From UBA1227 sp963629305 (lineage in GTDB: Bacteria; Bacillota; Clostridia; Oscillospirales; Acutalibacteraceae), in NCBI GenBank assembly GCA_963629305.1, contig CAVGIJ010000003.1, positions 35,028-99,027 of the forward strand: a DNA stretch of 64,000 bases, read 5' to 3'. Under the pieces are notes generated by a model. The model made no database searches, had not been told where the DNA came from, and worked only from the letters and a program-made list of their open reading frames with translations. Each line of letters begins with the position of its first letter. The stretch's first letter is position 1. Position numbers and translations under genes: made by a program. Of the stretch, positions 26,520 to 35,248 are shown one piece after another.

Positions 26520-27109
26520 CTGTCAGAGCCTGCCTTCTGTCTTAAAAGTTCGCACATCTCATTGTATGCGTCTATTGTGTCTTGATTAATTATTCTGTCA
26601 TGCGCGAGAAGATCGCTGAGTGTAAATCTGGTTCCTATAAGGATAGCCTCGTTTATATCTTCAAATGCCGCTTTTCTCATCTCATCGACACCGGGATAAT
26701 CACGTTCATCCGATATATAATCGGCAATGTAAATTATCTTTTCAAGCATGGTCATTCCCGCCTTGGCAGTCGTGTGGTACTTTATTGCGGAGATCATTTC
26801 GGGATCTGTTATTCCCAGCTCGTCACGCACAAAGGCCGCGCCTGCCGGAGCATGCCATAGTTTAAAATTGTCAGTAACAACCTGCGGTAAATCGTCACAC
26901 AGACTGTTCATATACTTTTTTTGTTCTTCCTTTGGAGCATTTTTTTCAATATCGTGGAGAAGTCCGCATATATACGCCTTTTCCGTATCCGCACCGTAAC
27001 GTTCAGACAGTCTCTTTGCAGCATCGGCTACATTGAGCGAATGAATAAATCTTTTTTCTTTGAGTTTTTCTTTCATTACAGCGAGAAATTCATCCTTGCG
27101 TTCCGGCAT
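26516..27109 (-). CDS. yqeK: HD-domain hydrolase YqeK (diadenosine tetraphosphatase family)
   Basis: A roughly 197-residue HD-superfamily phosphohydrolase; family members hydrolyse Ap4A symmetrically. Metal-ligand motifs: FIHSLNVADAA, CGLLHDIEK, LWHAPAGA and IKYHTTAKAGMTMLEKIIYIADYIS. The frame extends upstream to 27163 inside nadD. The start is one of two adjacent ATGs (27112 or 27109) behind AAGGGGG, and 27109 has better spacing. It overlaps nadD by 20 bp and rsfS by 4 bp. Confidence 0.92.
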   Translation of the reverse strand: MPERKDEFLAVMKEKLKEKRFIHSLNVADAAKRLSERYGADTEKAYICGLLHDIEKNAPKEEQKKYMNSLCDDLPQVVTDNFKLWHAPAGAAFVRDELGITDPEMISAIKYHTTAKAGMTMLEKIIYIADYISDERDYPGVDEMRKAAFEDINEAILIGTRFTLSDLLAHDRIINQDTIDAYNEMCELLRQKAGSDR

Positions 27110-27713
27110 CATAAAGCCCCCTTGAAATGATATATTTAAAAGTTTCCTCTGTGAGAAATTCACTCACAGATTTATGCTTTTCTATCCTGTTTCGAATCTC
27201 CGTTGAAGAAATTTCGATAGGCTTTGTTTTAAGAAACTGTATCTTTTCTGAAGCCAACTCATCCGGAAAATATTCTTCTGAGTATTCTCTTAGTTGATTT
27301 ACTGTCATATCATCACAGCGAGTTGATGCAACAATGGTGCACATGCCCAGAATATCCTTCGGACGATTCCAGGTATGAAGTGATGTCAGCATATCATCCC
27401 CTACCAGAAAGAAGAATTGAGCCCTCGGATAAAGAATCTGAAGTTCCTTCAATGTGTCATACGTATAACTTTTCCCGCGTCTTTCAATTTCAATGTCGGA
27501 TACTTCAAAGAAATCTTCCTCAAAAGTACGTCTGCACATTTCGAGTCTTTCGTTTATACCGGCAAGGTGCGGACTTGCCTTGTGCGGAGGGATGTACGTC
27601 GGAATAATCAAAACCTTTGAAAGATTGTATTCTTTTGCAAAGCTTTTGGCAATATGTAAATGTCCGAGATGCGGCGGGTTAAAGGTTCCGCCGAAGACAC
27701 CTATCTTCTCCAT
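27090..27713 (-). CDS. nadD: Nicotinate-nucleotide adenylyltransferase
   Basis: Adenylates nicotinate mononucleotide in NAD synthesis. The nucleotidyltransferase motif GVFGGTFNPPHLGHLHIA (5-22) has the T/HxGH pair, and the C-terminal ISSTEIRNRI is the second ATP-binding motif. The 207-residue length is normal. Overlaps yhbY by 13 bp and yqeK by 20 bp, indicating tight coupling in the yhbY-nadD-yqeK-rsfS group. Confidence 0.96.
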   Translation of the reverse strand: MEKIGVFGGTFNPPHLGHLHIAKSFAKEYNLSKVLIIPTYIPPHKASPHLAGINERLEMCRRTFEEDFFEVSDIEIERRGKSYTYDTLKELQILYPRAQFFFLVGDDMLTSLHTWNRPKDILGMCTIVASTRCDDMTVNQLREYSEEYFPDELASEKIQFLKTKPIEISSTEIRNRIEKHKSVSEFLTEETFKYIISRGLYDAGTQG

Positions 27714-28078
27714 TTAAGCTCCTTGTCATATCTTCCGCCGTAGTTATTTCCGGCTGCAGCTCTTGCGGCAGCACGCTTGTTGGCCTCTTTTTTTGCCTGC
27801 TTTTCATGAAGCTCTTCACTGTATCTGTAAAGTATTACAACTCCGCCTATAACGCCTATTATCTCCGCACCTGTTGCGGCACTGAGTTTTACAGCCACGT
27901 CCTTGGGCTTTTCCGGGCAGCTCTCAAGGAGAATTTTTACTTTTATAAGTTCTTTTGCGGTCAGGACTTCATCTGTCTGCGCTATAACGGCATCTGTCAC
28001 GCCGTTCTTTCCTATCTGGAAAACCGGTGTCAGTGAATGTGCCTGTGATCTGAATTTTGCTCTTTCTTTACCCGTCAT
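27701..28078 (-). CDS. yhbY: YhbY-family CRM-domain RNA-binding protein
   Basis: The CRM domain protein associated with large-subunit maturation. The core MTGKERAKFRSQAHSLTP, the GxxG-like loop QIGKNGVTD and the final strands GAEIIGVIGGVVILYR are clear. About 30 extra C-terminal residues are rich in Lys, Ala and Arg (KQAKKEANKRAAARAAAG), probably an additional RNA contact. The ATG at 28078 has AGGTGAGG seven bases upstream and is preferred to the GTG at 28090. One base separates it from the rdgB stop. Confidence 0.9.
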   Translation of the reverse strand: MTGKERAKFRSQAHSLTPVFQIGKNGVTDAVIAQTDEVLTAKELIKVKILLESCPEKPKDVAVKLSAATGAEIIGVIGGVVILYRYSEELHEKQAKKEANKRAAARAAAGNNYGGRYDKELKWRR

Positions 28079-28079
28079 T

Positions 28080-28712
28080 TTATACCTCACCTTTAAGTAC
28101 TTCGTACATCTTATGTAAAGCCCTGCTTCTGTGGCTTACCTTATCCTTATCCGCGGGGGAAGTTTCTCCGAAAGTTTTATCACCCGGAGGGTCTCCCGGA
28201 TTTGCGCCGCATTCTACATTTACCAGAAACATCGGGTCATACCCGAATCCGTTTTCTCCGCGCTCTTCAAAGCAGATAAAACCGTGGCATTCACCGCGTA
28301 CAACAAATTCTCTTCCGTCCGGGAAGGCGCACGCAACTGCGCATACATAGTGGGCCGTTCTTTTTTCAAGAGGAACCTCTGAAAGTTTTGAAAGAACTTT
28401 CCTGTTGTTTTCTTTATCGTCTGCGTTTTCTCCGTTTTTTGCGCTGTAACGCGCAGAATAAATACCCGGAGCACCGTCAAGGAAATCAATACACAGACCG
28501 GAGTCATCCGACAACGTCGGGTACCCACTCGTTTTGCAACCGCTCTCGGCCTTGAGTAAAGCATTTTCCTCAAATGTACTGCCGGTCTCCTCGACCTCCG
28601 GGAGCGTTACTGCGAGTTCCTTTGCTGTTTTTATCTCTACACCGAGTGGGGAAAGAATTCTTTCAAACTCGAGTTTTTTATGCTGATTGGAAGTAGCTAT
28701 AAGAAAAATCAT
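28080..28712 (-). CDS. rdgB: XTP/dITP pyrophosphatase (RdgB/HAM1 family)
   Basis: Removes deaminated purine triphosphates from the nucleotide pool. Motifs: LIATSNQHKKLEF at the start, EETGSTFEENALLKA, LSDDSGLCIDFLDGAPG with the catalytic acids, and GYDPMF and VSHRSRAL at the end. The 210-residue length is usual. It lies between ftsY (23-bp gap) and yhbY (1-bp gap). Confidence 0.95.
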   Translation of the reverse strand: MIFLIATSNQHKKLEFERILSPLGVEIKTAKELAVTLPEVEETGSTFEENALLKAESGCKTSGYPTLSDDSGLCIDFLDGAPGIYSARYSAKNGENADDKENNRKVLSKLSEVPLEKRTAHYVCAVACAFPDGREFVVRGECHGFICFEERGENGFGYDPMFLVNVECGANPGDPPGDKTFGETSPADKDKVSHRSRALHKMYEVLKGEV

Positions 28713-28735
28713 ACGTTCTTTTACATCCTTTTGTT

Positions 28736-29974
28736 TTAACCCATATACTCGCCCGAACCAAAGAGATTTGACCAGAAGGAGGATTTTTTCTCCTTCTTTT
28801 CTGCAGTGTCTTTTGGCTCTTCTTTTTTGTTTTCTTCAGCTTCTGCCTTTGCCTGCGCTTCAAGATTTGCTTTCTCTTCGGCTTCTGCCTTTGCCTGTGC
28901 TTCAAGATTTGCTTTCTCTTCGGCTTCTGCCTTTGCCTGTGCTTCAAGTCTTGCTTTTTCTTCAGCCTCAGCTTTTGCGGCGCGTTCCGCTGCTGCTGCC
29001 TTATCGGCCGCAAGTCTTTCTTCATTTACGGTTATAACCGGAGCTGAGTTATCGTCCTCCGGAGTTACATTGAACAGGCTCTCTGCAAATGTTGTAGCTG
29101 AAAACGGCTGAAGATCATCAATCCCCTCACCGACACCGATAAATTTAACCGGAAGTTTAAGATCATTCTTTATTGAAAGAACAACACCTCCGCGTGCGGT
29201 TCCGTCGAGCTTTGTAAGAACGATACCGGTAACATCCGCTACTGCCATAAATTCTTTTGCCTGGGAGATTGCATTCTGTCCGGTTGTTGCATCAAGCACG
29301 AGGAAAATTTCACGGTCGGAATAGGGAAGTTCTCTGTCTATAACTCTGTATATTTTGTTGAGCTCTTCCATAAGATGCTTCTTGTTGTGAAGGCGTCCCG
29401 CAGTATCACAGATAATAACATCCGCATTTCTGTTGATTCCGGCATTTATAGTGTCAAATACAACAGCTGCCGGATCTGCGCCTTCTTTGTGTTTTACAAT
29501 TTCAACATCGGCACGCTGCGCCCATATCTCAAGCTGGTCGATAGCTGCCGCGCGAAACGTATCCGCCGCGCCGAGAATAACTTTTTTACCCTCTGACTTA
29601 AAATAGTTTGCCATTTTTCCTATGGTAGTCGTCTTACCGACTCCGTTTACGCCGATTACAAGGATAATCGCGGGAGTCGTGACGAAGTCAATTGTTCGGT
29701 CCTCACCCAGCATATCCGCAACAACTTCCTTGATGACGGTTCTGACTTCGGACGGATGTTTTATTCCGTTTTTCCCGACTCTGTCTTTTACCTCATCAAC
29801 AATATATGCAGAGGTTTCAACTCCGACATCTCCCATGATAAGCACCTCGGTAAGCTCATCATAAAGTTCATCGCCTATTTCGTCGAAAGCATCAAGAACA
29901 TTGTCAATATTGCCCGAAAACTGATCTCTGGTTTTTTTCATTCCCTTGTTTATTTTTCTGTTAAAAAGTCCCAC
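28736..29974 (-). CDS. ftsY: Signal recognition particle receptor FtsY with repeat-rich C-terminal tail
   Basis: Membrane docking GTPase for SRP-ribosome complexes. The N domain occupies 1-95 and the G domain has G1 GVNGVGKT (108-115), DTAGR (190-194) and TKLD (254-257). The core ends near FAESLFNVTPED (about 297-307), where FtsY normally stops. About 105 further residues follow: an Ala/Glu/Lys helix built from 14-residue repeats (KAEAEEKANLEAQA), a Lys/Glu stretch, and a terminal aromatic segment SSFWSNLFGSGEYMG. There is no long acidic N-terminal A domain, so the charged region seems to be at the other end. Confidence 0.93.
   Translation of the reverse strand: MGLFNRKINKGMKKTRDQFSGNIDNVLDAFDEIGDELYDELTEVLIMGDVGVETSAYIVDEVKDRVGKNGIKHPSEVRTVIKEVVADMLGEDRTIDFVTTPAIILVIGVNGVGKTTTIGKMANYFKSEGKKVILGAADTFRAAAIDQLEIWAQRADVEIVKHKEGADPAAVVFDTINAGINRNADVIICDTAGRLHNKKHLMEELNKIYRVIDRELPYSDREIFLVLDATTGQNAISQAKEFMAVADVTGIVLTKLDGTARGGVVLSIKNDLKLPVKFIGVGEGIDDLQPFSATTFAESLFNVTPEDDNSAPVITVNEERLAADKAAAAERAAKAEAEEKARLEAQAKAEAEEKANLEAQAKAEAEEKANLEAQAKAEAEENKKEEPKDTAEKKEKKSSFWSNLFGSGEYMG
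28839..28964. repeat. Three 42-bp tandem repeats inside ftsY
   Basis: Units begin at 28839, 28881 and 28923 (each GCTTCTGCCTTTGCCTG on the plus strand), and a diverged fourth begins at 28965. Each codes 14 residues of the FtsY C-terminal helix, so copy-number change keeps the frame. Confidence 0.88.
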
Positions 29975-30003
29975 TGATATTTTTCCTCCCGATAAGAATT
30001 ATC

Positions 30004-33000
30004 TTATTCAAGACCAAGCTTTTTCACCATTTCCGCAGTTTTGAGTTCGAGAAGCTTTGAAACTCCCTCCTCCTGCATAGTAACGCCGTAAAGAGCATCG
30101 GCTTCTTCCATAGTTCCGCGTCTGTGAGTGATAAGAATAAACTGAGTGTTTGTCGTCATACGGCGTACATACTGTGCATATCTTGTTACGTTGACGTCAT
30201 CAAGAGCTGCCTCGACCTCGTCAAATATGCAAAACGGAGCAGGTGTAACTTTGAGAATAGCAAAAAGAAGTGCTATTGCGGAAAGGCCCTTTTCTCCTCC
30301 GGAAAGAAGGTCGATATTCTGTACATTTTTCCCCGGCGGCTGAACCTTTATCTGAATTTCGGATTCCAAGATATCCAGTTCATTTTCAAGAAGGAGTTCC
30401 GCTTTACCCCCTCCGAAAAGTTCGGCAAAAGTCTCACCGAAGGCTTGGTTGATTTTTGCAAACTGTTCTCTGAAACGAAGAGACATATTGCCGGTCAATT
30501 CATCTATAAGCTTTATAAGCTCATTCTTTGACTGCTCAACATCTGAAATCTGAGTGCTCATGAATTCATAGCGCTCCGATACTTCCTTGTACTCGTCTAT
30601 TGCGCCGACATTTACAGAACCCAATGCTTTTATCTTGTTCTTTACCTCAGTGAGCTTTATTCGGCTCTCTTTCGGATCTTCGGCAGGCTCGGATATCTCG
30701 CCGGCTTCTCTGCGTGTAAGCTGGTATTCATCATAGAGCTTGTTGGTCGTTTCATCGTACTCGCGGAGCATGCCTGCTTTGCGTTCCTCAAGACGTGCAA
30801 GCTCACCCGAAAGCTGTTCCCGCTCGCCCATTTTATTTCGCTCAAACTGGCGGAGCTTATTGCTTTCCGCCTCGGCTTCATTACGCTGTGCGGCAAGAGA
30901 TTCTATTTTTTGCTCTGACTGAATATTCTGCTCTTTAAGCTCCGCAACCTTATTCTTAAGTTCTTCAATTTCAGCTCTTATCTCGGTGTTTGAATCCTCA
31001 AAAGCCTTTATTTCAAGCTTCAACTCATCTTCTTTTGAAACGGTTGCCTTACTTGCTTCATTAAGTCTTGAAATATTGTCCTTGCAAACTTGAATATCCT
31101 TTGACAAAGACATAACTTCAAGGTCAATCTGCGCACTTCTTGCGGTCATCTCTTCACGCTTTTTGAGAAGTTCTTCCTTGCTTCCCGTAAGACTCGCAAT
31201 CTCATCCTCAAGTTTCTTTGACTTCTGAGTAAGCTCATCTTCTTCCTTTTCACAAGCGCCTATTATCTTTTCAAATTCATCAACACGTATTTTTGAATTT
31301 TTGCCCTCATCTTCAAGCTCAAAAAGAGCATCTGAAACCGATTTCAACTGGCCCCTGACAAGAGAAAGTGCACTTTCAAGACGAACCTTTTCTTCATTTG
31401 CGGTTGTAAGGTCAGCCGATGCGGCAACCATATCTGCCTTTGCCTTTGCGAGCTCCTCAGTTGTGAGCTTGAACGAGTCCTCAAAGAACGAAAGCTTCTT
31501 TTTAAGCTCTTCAAGCTCAGCTTTTTGGCCATCTATAGCCCCGGATCTTGAAAGAATACCGGCATTTTGAACCTTTGAGCCGCCGGTCATTGAACCGCCG
31601 GAGTTGATAACCTGTCCGTCAAGCGTAACTATCTTGAATCTGTTTTTATACTTTTTCCCTATTGCTATAGCGCTGTCAATATCCTCAACCACAACCGTTC
31701 TTGCAAGCTGGGCCTTTATGATTTCGGTATATTTTTTTTCCGCAGACACAAGATTGCTCGCAATATCCACAAATCCAAAGCAGTCATCCAGACCGGATTC
31801 ATCGAGCGTTCTTCCCCTTATAACACTTATCGGGAGAAATGTTGCCCTGCCGCCCTTTGAATCTTTTAAGTATCTTATTGCTTTTTTGGCATCTGTTTCA
31901 TTGTCCACTACAACGAACTGAACCGCCGCACCGAGAGCGGTCTCAATCGCAGTTGAATACTTATCTTTTACGCTGATAATTTTTGAGAGCGGTCCGTGGA
32001 TACCTGAGAGTGCACCTCGCCCTGCTTCTTTCACAACGGATCTGACACTTCCCGAGTAACCCTCCATATTTTTTTCGAGTTCCTCGAGCATACGTATCTT
32101 TTCCTCTTTTGACGAGAACTCAAGACGTTTTGCCTCTATCTGCTGTTTTTCATTTTCATATTTTTCCTCGCGTGTTTTCACACGAAGCTCATAACCGTTT
32201 ATCGTGTTCACAAGAGATGTTATAGTTTCATTACACTCTTCAAGTTCATCGGCTGCCTTTTTTTCCTGAAGTTTGAAGTCTGCAATCACCTTTTCTCTCT
32301 CTGCCCTGTTTTTGTCTATATTTTCCGAACGGGTCAGTATTTCTTCTCTGCCGGAAAGTGCGGAAGATTTTCTCACTCTGCATGCACTGAGATTTTCAGA
32401 TACACTGCTGAGGTTCTGTGTAAGTTCGAGAATTTTATCTGCGTTTTCATCATTTGCCTTTACAAGGGTTTCCGCATTGAGTGAAAGTGCTCCGAGTTCT
32501 TCCTGCTTTGCGGCAATCTGTTCTTCAAGTGATGAAATTTTTTCTTCGCTTTCGCTTATTTGCTGCATGGTCTCGGCACGTTCACCGACTGCTGTCTCCA
32601 TGTCCTTGCTGATACGTTCTATTGATTGGCAGTTGTGCTCAATTGTGTTTTCGTCTACGGCTATCTTTGAGTTGATACCCGAAAGTTCTTCTTCATACTG
32701 CGACATTCCGTGACGAAGTTCATCAATCTCACAGGTTATCTCCTGCGAGTGCTTTATGGCATCCTCGATTTTATTCTCTATGTCTGAGAGCTCAGCCTCC
32801 GCATCACCGTGGCTCTTTGCGGCAATCTCGATTCTGTGCTCCTGATCGCGCAGCTTTTCCTTCAATGAGTCGATGGTATAAAGCCAAAGCCCGATTTCGA
32901 GTACCTTTTTCTCATCTGCAAGCACAAGAAACTTCTGTGCCTTTTCACTCTGTACTTTAAGCGGTCCTACTCGTCCCTCAAGTTCGCTTAAAATATCACG

Positions 33001-33573
33001 AAGTCTTATGAGGTTTTCTTCCGTCTGAGAAAGTCTGCGAAGAGCGTCAGCCCTTCTGTAACGAAAATGTGAAATGCCGGCTGCTTCTTCAAGCATATCA
33101 CGGCGTTCCTTTGACTTTGCGGATACCATGTCGGCAACCTTACCCTGACTTACAATAGAGTATCCGTCGCGTCCGAGTCCCGTATCCATAAAAAGTTCGT
33201 TTACATCTTTAAGTCTTACGGTTTCTCCATTTATTTTGTATTCGCTCTCACCGGAGCGGTAGTATCTTCTTGTTATAGCAACCTCGTCGTTGTCATTTTT
33301 CAACGACCGATCTCTGTTATCAAGGCGCAATGTGACCTCGGCAAATCCGAGAGCCGTTCGAACGCTCGTACCGCCGAAAATAACATCCTCCATTTTTGAG
33401 CCGCGAAGGTTCTTTGTGGACTGTTCACCGAGAACCCAACGTACTGCATCGGAAATATTACTCTTGCCGGAGCCGTTCGGCCCGACAACAGCTGTCATGC
33501 CCTTGTCAAAACAAAGTGTCGTTTTATCGGGGAATGACTTAAAACCTTGCAGTTCAAGTGCCTTAAGTATCAT
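30004..33573 (-). CDS. smc: Chromosome segregation ATPase SMC
   Basis: The 1189-residue core of the SMC-ScpAB condensin. Walker A GPNGSGKSNISDAVRW lies near 33-48, coiled-coil arms flank the hinge (about 510-650, with GGRATFLPIS and INSGGSMTGGS), and the C-terminal half has the ABC signature LLSGGEKGLSAIAL and Walker B CIFDEVEAALDD. The ATG overlaps the radical SAM stop by 4 bp (ATGA), and ftsY follows after 29 bp. ParB bound at the two parS sites in this window would be expected to load it. No scpA or scpB is present here. Confidence 0.97.
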   Translation of the reverse strand: MILKALELQGFKSFPDKTTLCFDKGMTAVVGPNGSGKSNISDAVRWVLGEQSTKNLRGSKMEDVIFGGTSVRTALGFAEVTLRLDNRDRSLKNDNDEVAITRRYYRSGESEYKINGETVRLKDVNELFMDTGLGRDGYSIVSQGKVADMVSAKSKERRDMLEEAAGISHFRYRRADALRRLSQTEENLIRLRDILSELEGRVGPLKVQSEKAQKFLVLADEKKVLEIGLWLYTIDSLKEKLRDQEHRIEIAAKSHGDAEAELSDIENKIEDAIKHSQEITCEIDELRHGMSQYEEELSGINSKIAVDENTIEHNCQSIERISKDMETAVGERAETMQQISESEEKISSLEEQIAAKQEELGALSLNAETLVKANDENADKILELTQNLSSVSENLSACRVRKSSALSGREEILTRSENIDKNRAEREKVIADFKLQEKKAADELEECNETITSLVNTINGYELRVKTREEKYENEKQQIEAKRLEFSSKEEKIRMLEELEKNMEGYSGSVRSVVKEAGRGALSGIHGPLSKIISVKDKYSTAIETALGAAVQFVVVDNETDAKKAIRYLKDSKGGRATFLPISVIRGRTLDESGLDDCFGFVDIASNLVSAEKKYTEIIKAQLARTVVVEDIDSAIAIGKKYKNRFKIVTLDGQVINSGGSMTGGSKVQNAGILSRSGAIDGQKAELEELKKKLSFFEDSFKLTTEELAKAKADMVAASADLTTANEEKVRLESALSLVRGQLKSVSDALFELEDEGKNSKIRVDEFEKIIGACEKEEDELTQKSKKLEDEIASLTGSKEELLKKREEMTARSAQIDLEVMSLSKDIQVCKDNISRLNEASKATVSKEDELKLEIKAFEDSNTEIRAEIEELKNKVAELKEQNIQSEQKIESLAAQRNEAEAESNKLRQFERNKMGEREQLSGELARLEERKAGMLREYDETTNKLYDEYQLTRREAGEISEPAEDPKESRIKLTEVKNKIKALGSVNVGAIDEYKEVSERYEFMSTQISDVEQSKNELIKLIDELTGNMSLRFREQFAKINQAFGETFAELFGGGKAELLLENELDILESEIQIKVQPPGKNVQNIDLLSGGEKGLSAIALLFAILKVTPAPFCIFDEVEAALDDVNVTRYAQYVRRMTTNTQFILITHRRGTMEEADALYGVTMQEEGVSKLLELKTAEMVKKLGLE

Positions 33574-34574
33574 TTCGTACTAACCTCTATATAAAATTCA
33601 TTTTTCTTAAGTTTTTCATCCGAAAAAACTTTACAGGAATAATTTTTATCTTTTAATTTTACTATATTTATTCGTTTCTGTCCCGTCATTTTTGAAATTT
33701 CTTTGGGATTTACAAAAATTTTATACTCATTTTCCGCAGAATTATCATACTCTGACAAATCGGCAAGTACCCGCTCATAAAAAATCTTGCTCTCACACAG
33801 TTCTCGAAGAGCGGGGTGATATGCTCCGGCGATGTATCCGTCTTCAACATTGCCTCCGGAATGAAGTCCGAGTCTTATAACTTTTATTCCCGCATCCTCA
33901 AACATACGGAGCAAAACCGAGCACAAATTTACTGCCTCATCAAGAGTTTCCGGTTTGTACTCCCCCGACCTGTAAAGAGTGCAAAGATCGGTGCCCTCGA
34001 GCACAACCGTAGGATAAATCCGCACTGTTGTCGGGGCAAGCTTTATAAACTCGTTTGCTGTGTATACAGCACCCTCATCCGTGTCTCCGTAAAGACCCGT
34101 CATCATCTGAAGCCCGAGCTCAAATCCATGGGATTTTATAAGCTCTGATGCCCTTTTAACATCTTCTGCCGTATGCCCGCGACGGTTAAGCGAAAGTACC
34201 CTCTCATCCATACTCTGTGCACCGAGTTCTATAGCCTCAACACCGTAGTATTTCAAAAGTTCAAGTATTTCGGTATCAATTGCATCCGGGCGCGTGGAAA
34301 TGCGTATACCCGTAATCGATCGGTTGAGAACGTATGGATGTGCCGCCTCCAAAAGGCTTATCATATAATCCCTGTCAATAGCGGTAAAGCTTCCGCCGAA
34401 AAAAGCAAGCTGGCCGTCATGGCAACCGGAGTCAAGAGCAATTTTCATTGCTCTTTTGACATCGTCTGCCGTGGCGGTCTCTGTTTTTCCTGAAATTATA
34501 CGCTGATTACAGAAACTGCAGGTGTTGGGACAACCGGCGTGTGCAACAAACAGCGCAATATTTTTATGACTCAT
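33570..34574 (-). CDS. Radical SAM protein, Elp3-like N-terminal fold
   Basis: A 334-residue radical S-adenosylmethionine protein. The cluster motif CPNTCSFCNQR (C15, C19, C22) has C-x3-C-x2-C spacing, followed by FFGGSFTA and ISTRPDAID, which resemble the Elp3/YhcC-like group. There is no acetyltransferase domain after it, so it is not a full Elp3. It is coupled by 4-bp overlaps to rnc upstream and smc downstream, an arrangement seen in clostridia. Target unknown; RNA modification is a reasonable guess from the context. Confidence 0.82.
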   Translation of the reverse strand: MSHKNIALFVAHAGCPNTCSFCNQRIISGKTETATADDVKRAMKIALDSGCHDGQLAFFGGSFTAIDRDYMISLLEAAHPYVLNRSITGIRISTRPDAIDTEILELLKYYGVEAIELGAQSMDERVLSLNRRGHTAEDVKRASELIKSHGFELGLQMMTGLYGDTDEGAVYTANEFIKLAPTTVRIYPTVVLEGTDLCTLYRSGEYKPETLDEAVNLCSVLLRMFEDAGIKVIRLGLHSGGNVEDGYIAGAYHPALRELCESKIFYERVLADLSEYDNSAENEYKIFVNPKEISKMTGQKRINIVKLKDKNYSCKVFSDEKLKKNEFYIEVSTK

Positions 34575-35248
34575 AATCCCATAAGCTCCAGTGCCTCGCG
34601 TGCTGCTTCCTGCTCGGCATGTTTCTTTGTTCTTCCCTTTCCTTTTCCTATGACATTTGAGTTAAGGTGAACCTCAACCTCAAATGTTTTGTCGTGGTCC
34701 GGTCCGCTTTCTCCGACAAGAACATAGTTCAGGGTTTCTTCAGGATTTTTTTGAATAACCTCCTGAAGTATCGTTTTGTAATCCTTAAATGATACCTGAT
34801 GATTTTCAACGGCTTTTGAAACAAATCTGAGAACAAATTCGCGAGCAACCTCTATCCCGCCGTCAAGGTATAAGGATGCTATAACCGCTTCAAATGCGTC
34901 AGCAAGAATAGAAGCTCTTTCCCTGCCTCCCGTTCTCTGCTCACCTTTTCCGAGCAGGAGATACTCACCGAGATTTATCTGCTTTGCAAACTCATAGAGA
35001 GATTTTTCACAAACCGTTGACGCACGGAGCTTTGTAAGCTCTCCCTCGGGTATGTCTCTGAAATGCTTGAAAAAATATTCTGCCGTTATAAAACCTAAAA
35101 CCGAATCGCCCAAAAACTCAAGACGTTCGTTATACTTGTGACCGTTGCCCTTTTCATTTGCATAAGACGAATGAGTAAGTGCTGTCTCAAGCAGGTTTAT
35201 GTCCTTGTATGTATAACCTATTACCGGTTGAAAGTCTTTTATATCCAT
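34571..35248 (-). CDS. rnc: Ribonuclease III
   Basis: Double-strand-specific endoribonuclease that processes rRNA precursors. The signature NERLEFLGDSVLGFI (about 40-54) carries the metal-binding Glu and Asp, a second acidic motif is ADAFEAVIASLYLDGG, and a dsRNA-binding domain occupies about 155-225 (VIGKGKGRTKKHAEQEAAREAL). The ATG shares one base with the plsX stop. In Bacillus fabD, fabG and acpP separate plsX from rnc; here they are absent from the cluster. Confidence 0.96.
   Translation of the reverse strand: MDIKDFQPVIGYTYKDINLLETALTHSSYANEKGNGHKYNERLEFLGDSVLGFITAEYFFKHFRDIPEGELTKLRASTVCEKSLYEFAKQINLGEYLLLGKGEQRTGGRERASILADAFEAVIASLYLDGGIEVAREFVLRFVSKAVENHQVSFKDYKTILQEVIQKNPEETLNYVLVGESGPDHDKTFEVEVHLNSNVIGKGKGRTKKHAEQEAAREALELMGL

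Noticed and set aside
28678..29037. Lys/Gln/Arg-rich and Leu-rich frames over the ftsY tail
   Set aside because: They are shadows of the 42-bp repeats inside ftsY, with no ribosome-binding sites of their own.
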